A stretch of DNA of 64,000 nucleotides, from NCBI RefSeq assembly GCF_030384665.1, contig NC_083676.1:1922001-1986000 (forward strand), given 5' to 3'. The stretch's first letter is position 1. Each line of letters opens with the position of its first letter. A program made the translations under genes and the position numbers. Shown here in pieces: positions 54,443 through 63,714 of the stretch. Source of the DNA: Lodderomyces elongisporus. Taxonomy: Eukaryota; Ascomycota; Pichiomycetes; Serinales; Debaryomycetaceae. The notes under the pieces are model-generated. The model ran no database searches. It saw only the letters and a list, made by a program, of their open reading frames with translations, and was not told the DNA's origin.

Positions 54443-56182
54443 ATGGAAAGTCCCTTGAACACCACTTTGGGTGCCAGGTTGAGTGCATACTTGGTCACAG
54501 CAAAGGATTTTCAGAGACAAAGACAGAGAGTCAACAAGAGAATCTCTAAATTGCGTCATGAATTAAACATTGTCACCAAGGACACCAAAAACTACAAAGC
54601 CAAAGAGAAAACATCAGGAATCACCCAGGAGCAATACGATGAAGATGACAGATTTGGGTTGGTGATCTTATTACTTGCAGAAAGGGATATGCTTTACGCT
54701 TTAGAGATCAAGAGCATGCTTGAAATCAAGTCTACATCACATGCAACTTTGTTGAAGACAAAGATGAAGCGTGCATTGACCCACGCTGACAAATTAATTA
54801 AACTTTCATCATCACCATCATCATCATCACCATCATCATCACAAAGTGATGGCAATGACAACAGCAAGAAAAGACTTAGAAAACAGGTTGAAATCTACAT
54901 TTTTGCAGCTTTGATCGCGGGCCAGTTGTCGATTACTACAAAACAGTGGTTAAAAGCGCTTAATGCGTTTTCAATAGCAAAATGCTGTTTGGACTACTTG
55001 TACACCGAGGATTCAGATAAGGAGTCGTATATAAAGACGTTGTGCACTGAATTGATTGAAACATCAGTGGACCCATCGATCAACTTGGCGTCTTCTCAGT
55101 TGAAGATTTCAGGAGACTTGAAAACCTTATCGAGAAAGTATTGCCATGAACAATGCTTTCCACAATTGAGCCCCGTTTTAGGGTTGATTGGCGAAAAGTA
55201 CACCAAGGACATTGCTTCGTCGATGCAATTGCAAAAAGAGGTGGACTGGCGTGGACATACGGCAGAGATTTATAATGACGAGGTTGCATTCAAGATACAA
55301 GAGTTGACAAACGATAAGAAATGGTTGAAATACAATGATGCCAACCAATTTGATGGTGTTATTGCTTCGTGGATTTCAATATTGGACTTACACAAAAGGG
55401 ACACAGAGAAGAACCAGGATGATGACGATTTGGAGCAAAAGCAAAGCAGAGCAATTTTGCTGACTTATCTTAACTACAATTTGCTTTTTACAAAGTTGAA
55501 GAGAGATTTGTTATTAATTGGTCTGTTGGCAGGAAAGGCCGAGAATAGCAAAGATATCGTAAGGCTTTTTAATGGTATTATTCAGATAGTAAAAGAGTTG
55601 GAGGATTTGCCCGGTGTATACAACGATGAAGATTTGCATTATTCACTTGAGCATTTGGAACAGTATTATGAATACAAAAAGAATGTGGTGATTGCCGAGG
55701 CATATCAATTGAGTAGCAGGTTTGCTGAGGCATTGAAAATCTTTGATTATGTCAACAAGAGTCTCAATTTCACTCCTGGTGAACAATATTTTAAAGTTGA
55801 TTTCCCATTTGACGTTAGCAAAAACACAGAAGTTGCTTTTTTCAAAGTGGATTTGGAGAAAAGAATACTCCAATGTCAAATTAATGCGCAATTTGAGCAG
55901 ACCAAGGAAGCAGCATGTACTAAATATACTTTGGAAAACCTTAGCAAATACCCCGCTGGACTCAATGCCCTTAACGTACGCACTATCGAGCCAATCTTGT
56001 GCAAACCGGTGCTATTTGATATTGCCTATAATTATATTTCATACACAAAGCAACCTGTAACGTCTGTTGGAAATTCAGCGAAGCAAGTGCAACAAGAACA
56101 GCAACAACAGAAGCAGCAGCAAACAGAGAATACAGATGCGTCACCAAAAAAGAGTGGATTTTTTGGAATCTTTCGTGGTTAA
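54443..56182 (+). CDS. SRP68: Signal recognition particle subunit SRP68
   Basis: 579 aa from the ATG at 54443 (yeast Srp68 is 599 aa). The N-terminal RNA-binding domain starts with RLSAYLVTAKDFQRQRQRVNKRISKLRHELN, the Arg/Lys-rich pattern of SRP68, followed by a helical repeat region. The LLTYLNYNLLFTKLKRD segment corresponds to the SYLTY region of the family. The C-terminus (PVLFDIAYNYISY, a Gln run, then KKSGFFGIFRG) is the SRP72-binding tail with the conserved GFFGIFRG-like end. SRP68 with SRP72 binds SRP RNA and supports co-translational targeting to the ER. Two low-complexity inserts are a Ser/Pro run (about 123-135) and the Gln tract near 550. Confidence 0.93.
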   Translation: MESPLNTTLGARLSAYLVTAKDFQRQRQRVNKRISKLRHELNIVTKDTKNYKAKEKTSGITQEQYDEDDRFGLVILLLAERDMLYALEIKSMLEIKSTSHATLLKTKMKRALTHADKLIKLSSSPSSSSPSSSQSDGNDNSKKRLRKQVEIYIFAALIAGQLSITTKQWLKALNAFSIAKCCLDYLYTEDSDKESYIKTLCTELIETSVDPSINLASSQLKISGDLKTLSRKYCHEQCFPQLSPVLGLIGEKYTKDIASSMQLQKEVDWRGHTAEIYNDEVAFKIQELTNDKKWLKYNDANQFDGVIASWISILDLHKRDTEKNQDDDDLEQKQSRAILLTYLNYNLLFTKLKRDLLLIGLLAGKAENSKDIVRLFNGIIQIVKELEDLPGVYNDEDLHYSLEHLEQYYEYKKNVVIAEAYQLSSRFAEALKIFDYVNKSLNFTPGEQYFKVDFPFDVSKNTEVAFFKVDLEKRILQCQINAQFEQTKEAACTKYTLENLSKYPAGLNALNVRTIEPILCKPVLFDIAYNYISYTKQPVTSVGNSAKQVQQEQQQQKQQQTENTDASPKKSGFFGIFRG

Positions 56183-56196
56183 TAGTAGATAAAAAA

Positions 56197-56200
<4 letters not shown>

Positions 56201-56233
<33 letters not shown>
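56201..56233. repeat. (TA)n tract after SRP68
   Basis: About 16 TA units starting 19 nt after the SRP68 stop, probably in its 3' UTR. Confidence 0.85.
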
Positions 56234-56241
<8 letters not shown>

Positions 56242-56312
56242 TACTACATATTACTATATAAATGTAATTTTAAGGTCTTGTTCAAAAAGTATGGTGTTTG
56301 TGTATGTGGGTC

Positions 56313-56330
56313 GGGGGGGGGGGGGGGGGG
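56313..56330. repeat. G18 homopolymer
   Basis: Eighteen consecutive G on the plus strand in AT-rich DNA between SRP68 and HUT1; potential G-quadruplex. Confidence 0.9.
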
Positions 56331-56531
56331 TCGGTGCATGCGACTCGAGACAGGTTGAATTCGGCCAAAAAGGACCGAAAAAAAGGGCCAGACAAAAAAA
56401 CAAACAGGACACAAACAATCAAACGAGCCTTAATTGAAGCCAGGGTGTAATTTTTTTCTGCTTTTGTTTCTGTTTCTGTTTCTTTTTTTTTTATTTATTT
56501 TTTGTTCTTGTTTTTCTTTTCTGAATCAGAC

Positions 56532-56579
56532 ATGCCTTTAAAAACAAGTGAAGAAGAAGAAGAAGAAGAAGAAGTATGA
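56532..56579 (+). CDS. uORF overlapping the HUT1 start (ATGA)
   Basis: A 15-codon frame, MPLKTSEEEEEEEEV, whose TGA stop (56577-56579) shares bases with the HUT1 ATG (56576-56578). The eight Glu codons are a GAA run. If the leader includes 56532, HUT1 translation would need leaky scanning or reinitiation at the overlapping ATG. Confidence 0.4.
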   Translation: MPLKTSEEEEEEEEV

Positions 56580-57634
56580 ATAAGTCTGGACTGCCGCTTA
56601 CACTAGCCATTTGTGTTTTAGGATTGTATAGTACTTTCTTAACATGGTCTATACTACAAGAACGTATCAACACTAAACCTTATGGAGATAATGAATATTT
56701 TCAAGCACCATTAATCATCAATATCGTTCAGGCACTACTTGCATCTATTGTTGGTTTCATCTATACAAGGTTCACAACACCCCACACTTCTCCATTTGAC
56801 GTGTTTACTAAAAATGGGAGACATGGTCTTTATGTATTGAGATCTTTATTGCTCATTTCATTTTGCTCGAGTTTAGCTTCACCAATCGGCTACAAATCGT
56901 TAAATCACTTGGATTATCTTGCATACCTTCTAGCCAAGTCATGCAAGCTTATACCCGTCATGTTTGTGCATTTCATGTTATACCAGACGAGGTTTCCATT
57001 CTACAAGTACGCTGTCGCCGGACTGGTAACATTGGGGGTCATAATGTTTACTTTGGCCCATTCAAAAGAGACGACTAAAGTAAATGATGGGAACACAATG
57101 TTGGGCATGGTTTACTTGGTTGGAAGTATGTTGCTTGATGGCTTGACTAATTCTACGCAGGACCAAATGTTTAAGATTCCATTAAAGACCAAATTCACAG
57201 GAGCCATATTGATGTGTACGTTGAACTTGTGCATATTTTTGATGACCTTGGCGTATACTGTGATTTTCCAATATGAAGAGATTGCATACACATTGGAGTT
57301 TTCTAAAAAGTTTCCTGAGTTGTTTTACGATATCCTTCTCTTTGCAGGGTGCGGAGCTGTGGGTCAAGTATTCATCTTTATCATCTTGGAGAAGTTTGAC
57401 TCAATTGTATTGATTACTGCAACAGTGACGAGGAAGATGCTAAGTATGATCCTTAGTGTAGTGTTATTTGGACACCATTTGAACTTGAACCAATGGGCAG
57501 GCGTAGGCTTGGTATTTGGAGGCATTGGATATGAAGCTTTAGTCAAGTTTCAGCAAAAGAAAGTGAAGGATGTAGAGAAGGACAAGACAGTGAAGGTTAA
57601 AGTTAATTTTAGAGCGAAAGCAAAAGACGAGTAG
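56576..57634 (+). CDS. HUT1: UDP-galactose transporter homologue Hut1 (SLC35B1 type)
   Basis: 352 aa from the ATG at 56576; yeast Hut1 is 339 aa. It has about ten TM segments. Family motifs are CVLGLYSTFLTWSILQERI in TM1, LDYLAYLLAKSCKLIPVMFVH in TM4 and LLDGLTNSTQDQMF. Near the C-terminus come FAGCGAVGQVFIFIILEKF and the nucleotide-sugar-transporter signature VTRKMLSMILSVVLFG. The Lys-rich tail (RAKAKDE) is the typical place for an ER retrieval signal. It exchanges nucleotide sugars (or ATP/ADP in the mammalian homologue) across the ER membrane. The uORF at 56532 ends on its start codon. Confidence 0.94.
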   Translation: MNKSGLPLTLAICVLGLYSTFLTWSILQERINTKPYGDNEYFQAPLIINIVQALLASIVGFIYTRFTTPHTSPFDVFTKNGRHGLYVLRSLLLISFCSSLASPIGYKSLNHLDYLAYLLAKSCKLIPVMFVHFMLYQTRFPFYKYAVAGLVTLGVIMFTLAHSKETTKVNDGNTMLGMVYLVGSMLLDGLTNSTQDQMFKIPLKTKFTGAILMCTLNLCIFLMTLAYTVIFQYEEIAYTLEFSKKFPELFYDILLFAGCGAVGQVFIFIILEKFDSIVLITATVTRKMLSMILSVVLFGHHLNLNQWAGVGLVFGGIGYEALVKFQQKKVKDVEKDKTVKVKVNFRAKAKDE

Positions 57635-58057
57635 ACATAGTTGATTATGTTTGCGTATAGATTTATAGATTTATAGATTTATAGATTTAGAGTCGAGGAG
57701 GATTTACAACAAACAATACATACATTTTTCTATAATGATTCCTTTTCCCTTTTTTTTTTTTTTGGTCTACAACTCGAAAATTTAATGTTTTTTTGTAAAT
57801 TTGAAATTAAATGAAAATGAAAAATAAAAAGAATAAAAAATCAAGAACAAGAGAAAGTGCTTAGTCGCGTTTTTTTTTACAACCGATTTCTGAAGCTTGC
57901 GCCTTGAGTAACCTCTAGAACCTGTTCTCCTTATTCTCCTTATTCTTCATTTTTTTTTTTTTTTTTTTTTGGGTTTGAACCAGCCTTGAAAACCTCTAAA
58001 CCAAATACGGGTTTTACAATATTTTCAAATAATTTCTTTAAACTCCATCACCTTGTA
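57635..58057. other. Intergenic HUT1 to PFA3-like
   Basis: About 420 bp with ATAGATTT repeats (57659-57690), A and T runs and a T22-like run at 57951-57970. The frame of the next gene stays open back to 57986 but has no ATG before 58058. Confidence 0.5.
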
Positions 58058-59167
58058 ATGTGGAAGAGCACCTTAGCTTTATGCGAGCAATGGTGCTGCT
58101 TTCTTGCTACACTATTCCCCAAAGTGTTTTGCACTGCAACACTCACATGGGCTCAATTTGTCATGATCTTTATTGTCCCTGACTTTGTCGAGTCCCGGTT
58201 ACAAAAATATTTCCATTTCATTGTTACCAACTTTATGTACATTCTATGCATTTACACTTACTTTAAAATTATACGTACTGGACCAGGTTCTCCATTGGAC
58301 TACCCACAACTCAAGATTAGATTTTTCAATTCAGATAATCCGTATAAACAGTTTCCTGCCAATGAAGAACCTCCAGCATTTATGACTGTACATACGTTGA
58401 AACTCGGGGGAAACCAGGGTTTCCGATATTGCAGCAAATGCAATTGCTGGAAACCAGATCGAACACATCATTGCTCAAGTTCAGGGAAATGTATTTTGAA
58501 AATGGATCATTACTGTCCATGGTTTTCGATTTGCATTGGGTTCTTCAACTACAAATTTTTCATTCAGTTCCTATGCTATATTGCCATTTATTGTTGGATA
58601 ATATTTGCCATCACGAGTGTTTTGCTTTATAAATTTCTTATTAAAGGCGGATACGAGGACCAATACTTGTCGATTAATGTTGTGTTGTTGTGCGTAATTG
58701 CACTTACGTTTGCATTTACGGTAACTGTTTTTGCAGGGTTTTCAATGTATCTCACGTCAAGAAACCTAACTACAATCGAGTTTCAAGAGCGAAGATGGAA
58801 TTACAGAGGTGCTGATCAGTATAGTTATGAGTTTGACAATAATGGGAAACAAAAAAAATTGGCCAATATCTTTGACTTGGGCGTTAAGGAGAATATGCGT
58901 CTGGTATTAGGAGAATCGTGGTGGTCGTGGTTGTTACCCATTGACATCAATTGTAGAATTGCAAATCTGGGATACAATAACGGAATCAACTTTAAGGTGA
59001 ACAAAGAAGTTTACGCCAAATGGTGCAATAATGCCGAGCTACAGAATCAGTTGAATGAGCAATTGAGAGAGTATTCCAGCCGAATGAGGAGCGCCAGAAA
59101 CTATGATTATGCTGACGTTAGTGATGGTGATGTGGATAATAATAGTAATGTAGGGGCAAGTGTTTAG
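58058..59167 (+). CDS. PFA3: DHHC-type palmitoyltransferase, PFA3-like, with altered DHYC and zinc site
   Basis: 369 aa from the first ATG at 58058 (yeast Pfa3 is 336 aa). It has four TM segments, two before and two after the cysteine-rich domain (about 125-175). The PGSPLDYP motif precedes the domain, as in Pfa3. The domain reads C125-x2-C128, then KPDRTHHC (C139), S142, C145, then D150-H151-Y152-C153-PW. Canonical enzymes have Cys at 142 (zinc ligand) and His at 152. DHYC is known from active Akr1-type enzymes, so activity is still plausible. S142 is encoded by TCA and is serine under any code. The TTxE motif (TTIEFQ) follows the fourth TM. Pfa3 palmitoylates Vac8 at the vacuole; that role is inferred. 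Confidence 0.85.
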   Translation: MWKSTLALCEQWCCFLATLFPKVFCTATLTWAQFVMIFIVPDFVESRLQKYFHFIVTNFMYILCIYTYFKIIRTGPGSPLDYPQLKIRFFNSDNPYKQFPANEEPPAFMTVHTLKLGGNQGFRYCSKCNCWKPDRTHHCSSSGKCILKMDHYCPWFSICIGFFNYKFFIQFLCYIAIYCWIIFAITSVLLYKFLIKGGYEDQYLSINVVLLCVIALTFAFTVTVFAGFSMYLTSRNLTTIEFQERRWNYRGADQYSYEFDNNGKQKKLANIFDLGVKENMRLVLGESWWSWLLPIDINCRIANLGYNNGINFKVNKEVYAKWCNNAELQNQLNEQLREYSSRMRSARNYDYADVSDGDVDNNSNVGASV

Positions 59168-59839
59168 AAACAAGGCTAGAGTATAGTGAATAGAACAGAA
59201 TTTGGCAGGGCCAAACTTCTTAAATGGCAATTTTTGCATACAAACATACACATAAAATCTACACTAATCAAATAAAATGAATTGTAATAAGACTGTGAAA
59301 ACTTTGAAAAAAAAAAAAGACACTATGTAACTTTATTCTCTTCCATGTTATCCAAATTACACAGCAATCTCTCTTCCATACCGTGTATATTCTAATCCAG
59401 TTTATGGTGTCACATATTGCCTCTATTGTTTTCTATCTTGTGCTTTTCACGAAAATTTATAAACTATTTCATGTGCGGCGGCGCAGTCCAGCGTAAATAT
59501 AAAGCGCCCAACGGTTCAACTACACAATTTGTTCGTTTTGATTATCTTTGTACACATACAAATCCTTCACCATCACCATTAACTTGAATTCACTTTTACG
59601 CTTACTTCTTTTTTTTTTTTTCTTTCTTTCACCTCACCCAAACAAAAACATCGAGGCAGCCACTCAAGTTTACCAAGACATTAATTCTACAGAGAATAAG
59701 AAAGCAGAAACCAAACGAAAGGAAATAAAAAAAAAGAAAGCATAAAGAGATTTTTTTTTTTTTTGGAAAAAATAAATAAACAGAAAGACTTAAAAGAAAA
59801 CAAACAAACGAAAAGAAAGAAAAGAAAAGAAAAATACGC
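59168..59839. other. Promoter and leader of the RPD3-type gene
   Basis: About 670 bp. The GC-rich element at 59474-59485 contains GGCGGC, the core of a Ume6/URS1 site on the other strand. A TATA-like AAATATAAAG follows at about 59493-59502, and no ATG lies from 59473 to the start at 59840, giving a leader of roughly 300 nt. Confidence 0.5.
59474..59485. promoter_or_regulatory. URS1-like GC element
   Basis: TGCGGCGGCGCA includes the 7-nt URS1 core GCCGCCG on the minus strand, about 360 bp before the RPD3-type ATG. The full URS1 consensus (TAGCCGCCGA) is not matched at its ends. Confidence 0.35.
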
Positions 59840-61570
59840 ATGTACCAACAACTCCCGTTTGACGAGCTCAAGGTTGACCCCACGCAGAAGAAACGCATAG
59901 CCTACTTCTACGATGCCGATATTGGTAATTATGCCTATGGTGCCGGTCACCCTATGAAACCGCATCGTATTAGAATGGCCCATTCCTTGATCATGAACTA
60001 TGGCCTTTATAAAAAGATGGAGATCTATCGAGCCAAGCCCGCGACAAAGCAGGAGATGTGTCAGTTCCACACCGATGAATATATTGATTTTATAAGTCGT
60101 GTCTCACCCGACAATCTTGACTTGTTTGCCAAGGAGAGTGTGAAGTTCAATGTTGGTGACGATTGTCCAGTTTTTGATGGATTATTTGAGTATTGTGGGA
60201 TTAGCGGTGGTGGATCAATGGAGGGTGCAGCCAGATTGAACCGAGGCAAATGTGATATCGCGATAAACTATGCTGGTGGGTTGCACCATGCCAAGAAGAG
60301 TGAAGCTTCTGGCTTTTGTTATTTGAATGATATTGTATTGGGAATTATTGAGTTGTTGAGGTATCACCCGAGAGTTTTGTATATTGATATCGACGTGCAT
60401 CATGGTGATGGTGTTGAAGAAGCTTTCTACACAACCGATAGAGTCATGACCTGTTCGTTTCACAAATATGGTGAGTTTTTCCCTGGAACTGGTGAATTGA
60501 GAGATATTGGTGTTGGTAAGGGGAAATACCATAGTGTTAATGTTCCACTTCGAGATGGAATTGATGATGCTACGTATAAGTCAGTGTTCGAGCCATTAAT
60601 TAGCAAGATTGTTGAGTGGTATCAACCCTCAGCTATTGTTTTGCAATGTGGTGGTGATTCCTTGAGTGGCGATCGTTTAGGTTGCTTTAACTTGTCAATG
60701 GAGGGGCATGCAAACTGTATCAACTTTGTCAAGTCATTTAATATACCATTGATGGTTTTGGGTGGTGGTGGATACACAATGAGAAATGTGGCGAGAACTT
60801 GGGCGTTTGAGTCTGGATTGTTGAATAATGTCAAGTTGCCACAAGAGTTGCCGTATAATGAGTATTACGAGTACTATGCTCCAAACTATACATTGGAAGT
60901 GAGGAACTCAAACATGTATAACCAGAACTCGCCCGAATTTTTGGATAAGATCATGACCAGTATATTGACGAATTTGGAGAATACAAAGCATGCACCATCG
61001 GTGCAGATGAATGTGGTGCCCAATGATCCCGAGGACTTGGGTGATGTTGAGGAGGATACGGCGATTGCTTTGGATACGAAAGGTGGTTCTGAAATGGCTC
61101 GCGATGCACAAATACAGCCGGATAATGAGTATTATGATGAAGATGATAAGGACAAAGGAGAAAGAAATGTGAATTTAAATGAAGTTGATAAGGATGACAC
61201 TATGCAAATTGATAACAATGACACTATTGAAGCTAAGGAAGAAGAAGAAGATGATGATGATGATGAGAAGAAGAAGAAGAAGAAGAAGGAGGAAGAGGAG
61301 AAAGGAGAAAAAGAGAAGGTTGTTGGAAATGGAAGCGGGCATGCAGAAACGTCAGGACTTGAAACAGAAGATGCGATGGAGGTGGATAGTGCACCAGCAT
61401 CAACCCTGGCACCAACACAGGGATCAACACAGGGATCAACACCAGCTCCAGTAACCACTAATGAAGTGACTGGGGCCAATGTATCAAATGGTGAAAATAA
61501 AGCCAATGGCGCTCCCACATTGACTGAAGAGGAGTTGAAGGAAATTCAAGAGTTGAATGAGAGTTTGTAA
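59840..61570 (+). CDS. RPD3: Class I histone deacetylase, RPD3 type, with long acidic/lysine tail
   Basis: 576 aa from the ATG at 59840; yeast Rpd3 is 433 aa. Residues 1-430 are almost identical in pattern to Rpd3: [22 protein letters not shown], then the catalytic [19 protein letters not shown] with the two active histidines. The zinc ligands are in [10 protein letters not shown] and [13 protein letters not shown], and the [17 protein letters not shown] loop is intact. The extra 140 residues are a low-complexity tail: an Asp/Glu run, a Lys7 run, then Ala/Pro/Thr/Gln repeats. The enzyme removes acetyl groups from histone lysines in Rpd3L and Rpd3S complexes. Candida species carry two such genes (RPD3 and RPD31); which one this is cannot be told from the window. 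Confidence 0.92.
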   Translation: MYQQLPFDELKVDPTQKKRIAYFYDADIGNYAYGAGHPMKPHRIRMAHSLIMNYGLYKKMEIYRAKPATKQEMCQFHTDEYIDFISRVSPDNLDLFAKESVKFNVGDDCPVFDGLFEYCGISGGGSMEGAARLNRGKCDIAINYAGGLHHAKKSEASGFCYLNDIVLGIIELLRYHPRVLYIDIDVHHGDGVEEAFYTTDRVMTCSFHKYGEFFPGTGELRDIGVGKGKYHSVNVPLRDGIDDATYKSVFEPLISKIVEWYQPSAIVLQCGGDSLSGDRLGCFNLSMEGHANCINFVKSFNIPLMVLGGGGYTMRNVARTWAFESGLLNNVKLPQELPYNEYYEYYAPNYTLEVRNSNMYNQNSPEFLDKIMTSILTNLENTKHAPSVQMNVVPNDPEDLGDVEEDTAIALDTKGGSEMARDAQIQPDNEYYDEDDKDKGERNVNLNEVDKDDTMQIDNNDTIEAKEEEEDDDDDEKKKKKKKEEEEKGEKEKVVGNGSGHAETSGLETEDAMEVDSAPASTLAPTQGSTQGSTPAPVTTNEVTGANVSNGENKANGAPTLTEEELKEIQELNESL

Positions 61571-62106
61571 TGAATGTGTAAAAAACGGGGAATCTTTCTA
61601 CTTCTTTTCTTTTCTTTGAATATTTCTTTGAATTTTTCTTTTTCTTTTTTTCTTTTTGCCCCAACTAAAAAAAAAAATAAATTGTAAAATTATTAGATGT
61701 TATCCAAATCAGAAAAAATAATAAAACATATATATATGTATGATCATAATTATCAGAATTCATGGCGGGACAGATGCATAAAGAATAGTTGGTGGTTATA
61801 CTCAATAGTTTATTGGTTTCCATTTGGTTTCCATTTGGTTTGCATTTGCTTTTCTCCCTTCACCTTTCTCTTTCTCTCTTTGTCTAGTTGCATCTCTGCG
61901 TCTTATAATCTGTGAATCCGCGTCATCTATATATATATACACCACTAGTGGATTTCTCCTCCCCACAAAATCACCAGACTTTCCCTTTCCCCTCCCCACC
62001 TAGGTTATCAAAAAGTTGCTAAAAAAAAAAACAAAAATCCTTCATAGAATAGGTATATATAAATAGGTTTAAATACACATTGGACACACCGAACAGATAG
62101 ACACGA
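61571..62106. other. Intergenic RPD3-type to POS5
   Basis: About 535 bp. It has T-rich runs (61601-61660), a triplicated CCATTTGGTTT-like motif (61818-61847) and a TATATATATAC element at 61930-61940. No gene is seen. Confidence 0.5.
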
Positions 62107-63714
62107 ATGTTTAGAACAATACGAAATAACCCTTCATTTTTCAATAAAATATTCCAGCGACATAGTCCGACATCACACTACTCTGCTCAGTCTAACAAGC
62201 CAATGGGTGACAAGTCCTCGTCTTCAAGGTCGATGACGACCCTGTCAAAGTCGTATCTACAAGTACAGTCACAATCACTATCTCCAAACCCTCTGAATCT
62301 AAGTTCTAGTTCTAGTTCTAGTTCAAGTTCAGGGTCAGGTGCGAATCACTCTATACTTACAATTGAATCTTGTGAAAATCTACCCAAGGCTCGGCTACCT
62401 GACTACGTCAAGTCCCAACAGCATCGTCTCTTTAACATTATATGGCGTACTTCACCGCCAAAGAATGTTTTGATGGTTAAGAAGCCATGGGATGCCACTG
62501 TGCGCGAGGCAATGATTCAATTAATTAATCATTTGCATGTTGAGTATCCACTGTGTAATATAGTTGTTAATGAAGATGTGGCAGATGAGTTGGTCAATGA
62601 GGTGACTACGGTGAATAAGATTATGGACAAGTCAATTCAGCATGTGATTTATACTGGGGAGACCAAGGACATAATCGATAAGATTGATTTGATGATTACT
62701 TTGGGAGGTGATGGAACTATATTGAGGGGCGTTTCGTTGTTTTCAAATGTCAAAGTGCCGCCGGTTTTGTCGTTTGCAATGGGTACATTGGGGTTTTTGT
62801 TGCCCTTTGATTTCAAGAATAGTATGGAGTGTTTCAAGAGTGTTTATGAAGGAAGAGCAAAAGCGTTGCATCGGAATAGATTAGAGTGTCATGTGATTAG
62901 GAAATTTGTTGAACAAGATGTCGAGGACTACAAAAATGAGACGGAGGCGAGGGAAGAGGATGTTGTTGACACTAGACTGAAGGTGCTGATGGTTGCTTCC
63001 GGGTTTGGTTCTAAGTACGATGTGCAGAGTGTCAAGGGTAAGAGACAAATGGTTCATGCTATGAATGATATTACGATCCATAGAGCCAGCTCTCCAAATC
63101 TCACAGCGGTGGACATTTATATCGATGGTGAGTTTTTCACTACAACGTATTCGGATGGGTTGATTTTCTCGACACCAACAGGGTCAACTGCGTATTCTTT
63201 ATCGGCGGGTGGATCGATCACGCATCCTGCCGTGCCGTGCATCTTGTTGACACCTATATGTCCGAGGTCGTTATCTTTTAGACCGTTAATTCTTCCCAGC
63301 ACGTCGGATATAATGATTAAGTTGTCTGAGAATAACCGTAATAGTTTTATTGAATTGACGATTGATGGTATAAGTCAGGAAGACTTGCACCCCGGTGATG
63401 AATTGCATATAACCTCAGAGACAATTGTGAGTAATGGCAAGATTATGCTGGGAGGAGTAGGAGTTGGAGGAGGAGTAGGTGGAAAAGGAGTAGGGGGTGT
63501 TTGCAGCAGCAGTAGTGTTAGTGGTGGTATACAAAAGATTAAGGAGGAAGAGCCAGAGGAGGTATATGTCAATGGGCAAGATGTTGTGTATAATGACAAG
63601 AATGGTATCTGGTGTGTTGCTACTAATCCCAACCAGTGGGCCAAAGACTTGAATAGCTTATTAGGATTCAATAGTTCGTTTAGAGATCAAAAGGGCAAGA
63701 AATTGCATCTTTAA
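62107..63714 (+). CDS. POS5: Mitochondrial NADH kinase Pos5
   Basis: 535 aa from the ATG at 62107 (yeast Pos5 is 414 aa). The first 30 residues (MFRTIRNNPSFFNKIFQRHSP) are basic and lack acids, as in a mitochondrial presequence, followed by a Ser-rich linker (about 38-78). The kinase domain has MITLGGDGTILRG (the GGDGT motif, about 199), PPVLSFAMGTLGFLLPFDF, the NDITIHR segment (NE/D-type motif) and TPTGSTAYSLSAGGSI. The final LTPICPRSLSFRPLILP segment is conserved in Pos5. It phosphorylates NADH, and less well NAD, with ATP to supply mitochondrial NADPH. A Gly/Val-rich insert (about 449-478) near the C-terminus and an acidic insert (about 280-290) are species-specific. UTR1/YEF1 are the alternatives, but the leader peptide and motifs fit POS5. 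Confidence 0.92.
   Translation: MFRTIRNNPSFFNKIFQRHSPTSHYSAQSNKPMGDKSSSSRSMTTLSKSYLQVQSQSLSPNPLNLSSSSSSSSSSGSGANHSILTIESCENLPKARLPDYVKSQQHRLFNIIWRTSPPKNVLMVKKPWDATVREAMIQLINHLHVEYPLCNIVVNEDVADELVNEVTTVNKIMDKSIQHVIYTGETKDIIDKIDLMITLGGDGTILRGVSLFSNVKVPPVLSFAMGTLGFLLPFDFKNSMECFKSVYEGRAKALHRNRLECHVIRKFVEQDVEDYKNETEAREEDVVDTRLKVLMVASGFGSKYDVQSVKGKRQMVHAMNDITIHRASSPNLTAVDIYIDGEFFTTTYSDGLIFSTPTGSTAYSLSAGGSITHPAVPCILLTPICPRSLSFRPLILPSTSDIMIKLSENNRNSFIELTIDGISQEDLHPGDELHITSETIVSNGKIMLGGVGVGGGVGGKGVGGVCSSSSVSGGIQKIKEEEPEEVYVNGQDVVYNDKNGIWCVATNPNQWAKDLNSLLGFNSSFRDQKGKKLHL

Noticed and set aside
57986..58057. N-terminal extension of the PFA3-like protein by 24 codons
   Set aside because: The extension has no ATG; it would start at TTG. 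The ATG at 58058 gives a normal-length Pfa3 N-terminus.
61132..61518. 128-codon antisense frame over the RPD3-type tail
   Set aside because: Poly-Ser and poly-Phe mirror of the GAA/GAT/AAG runs; no independent evidence of coding.
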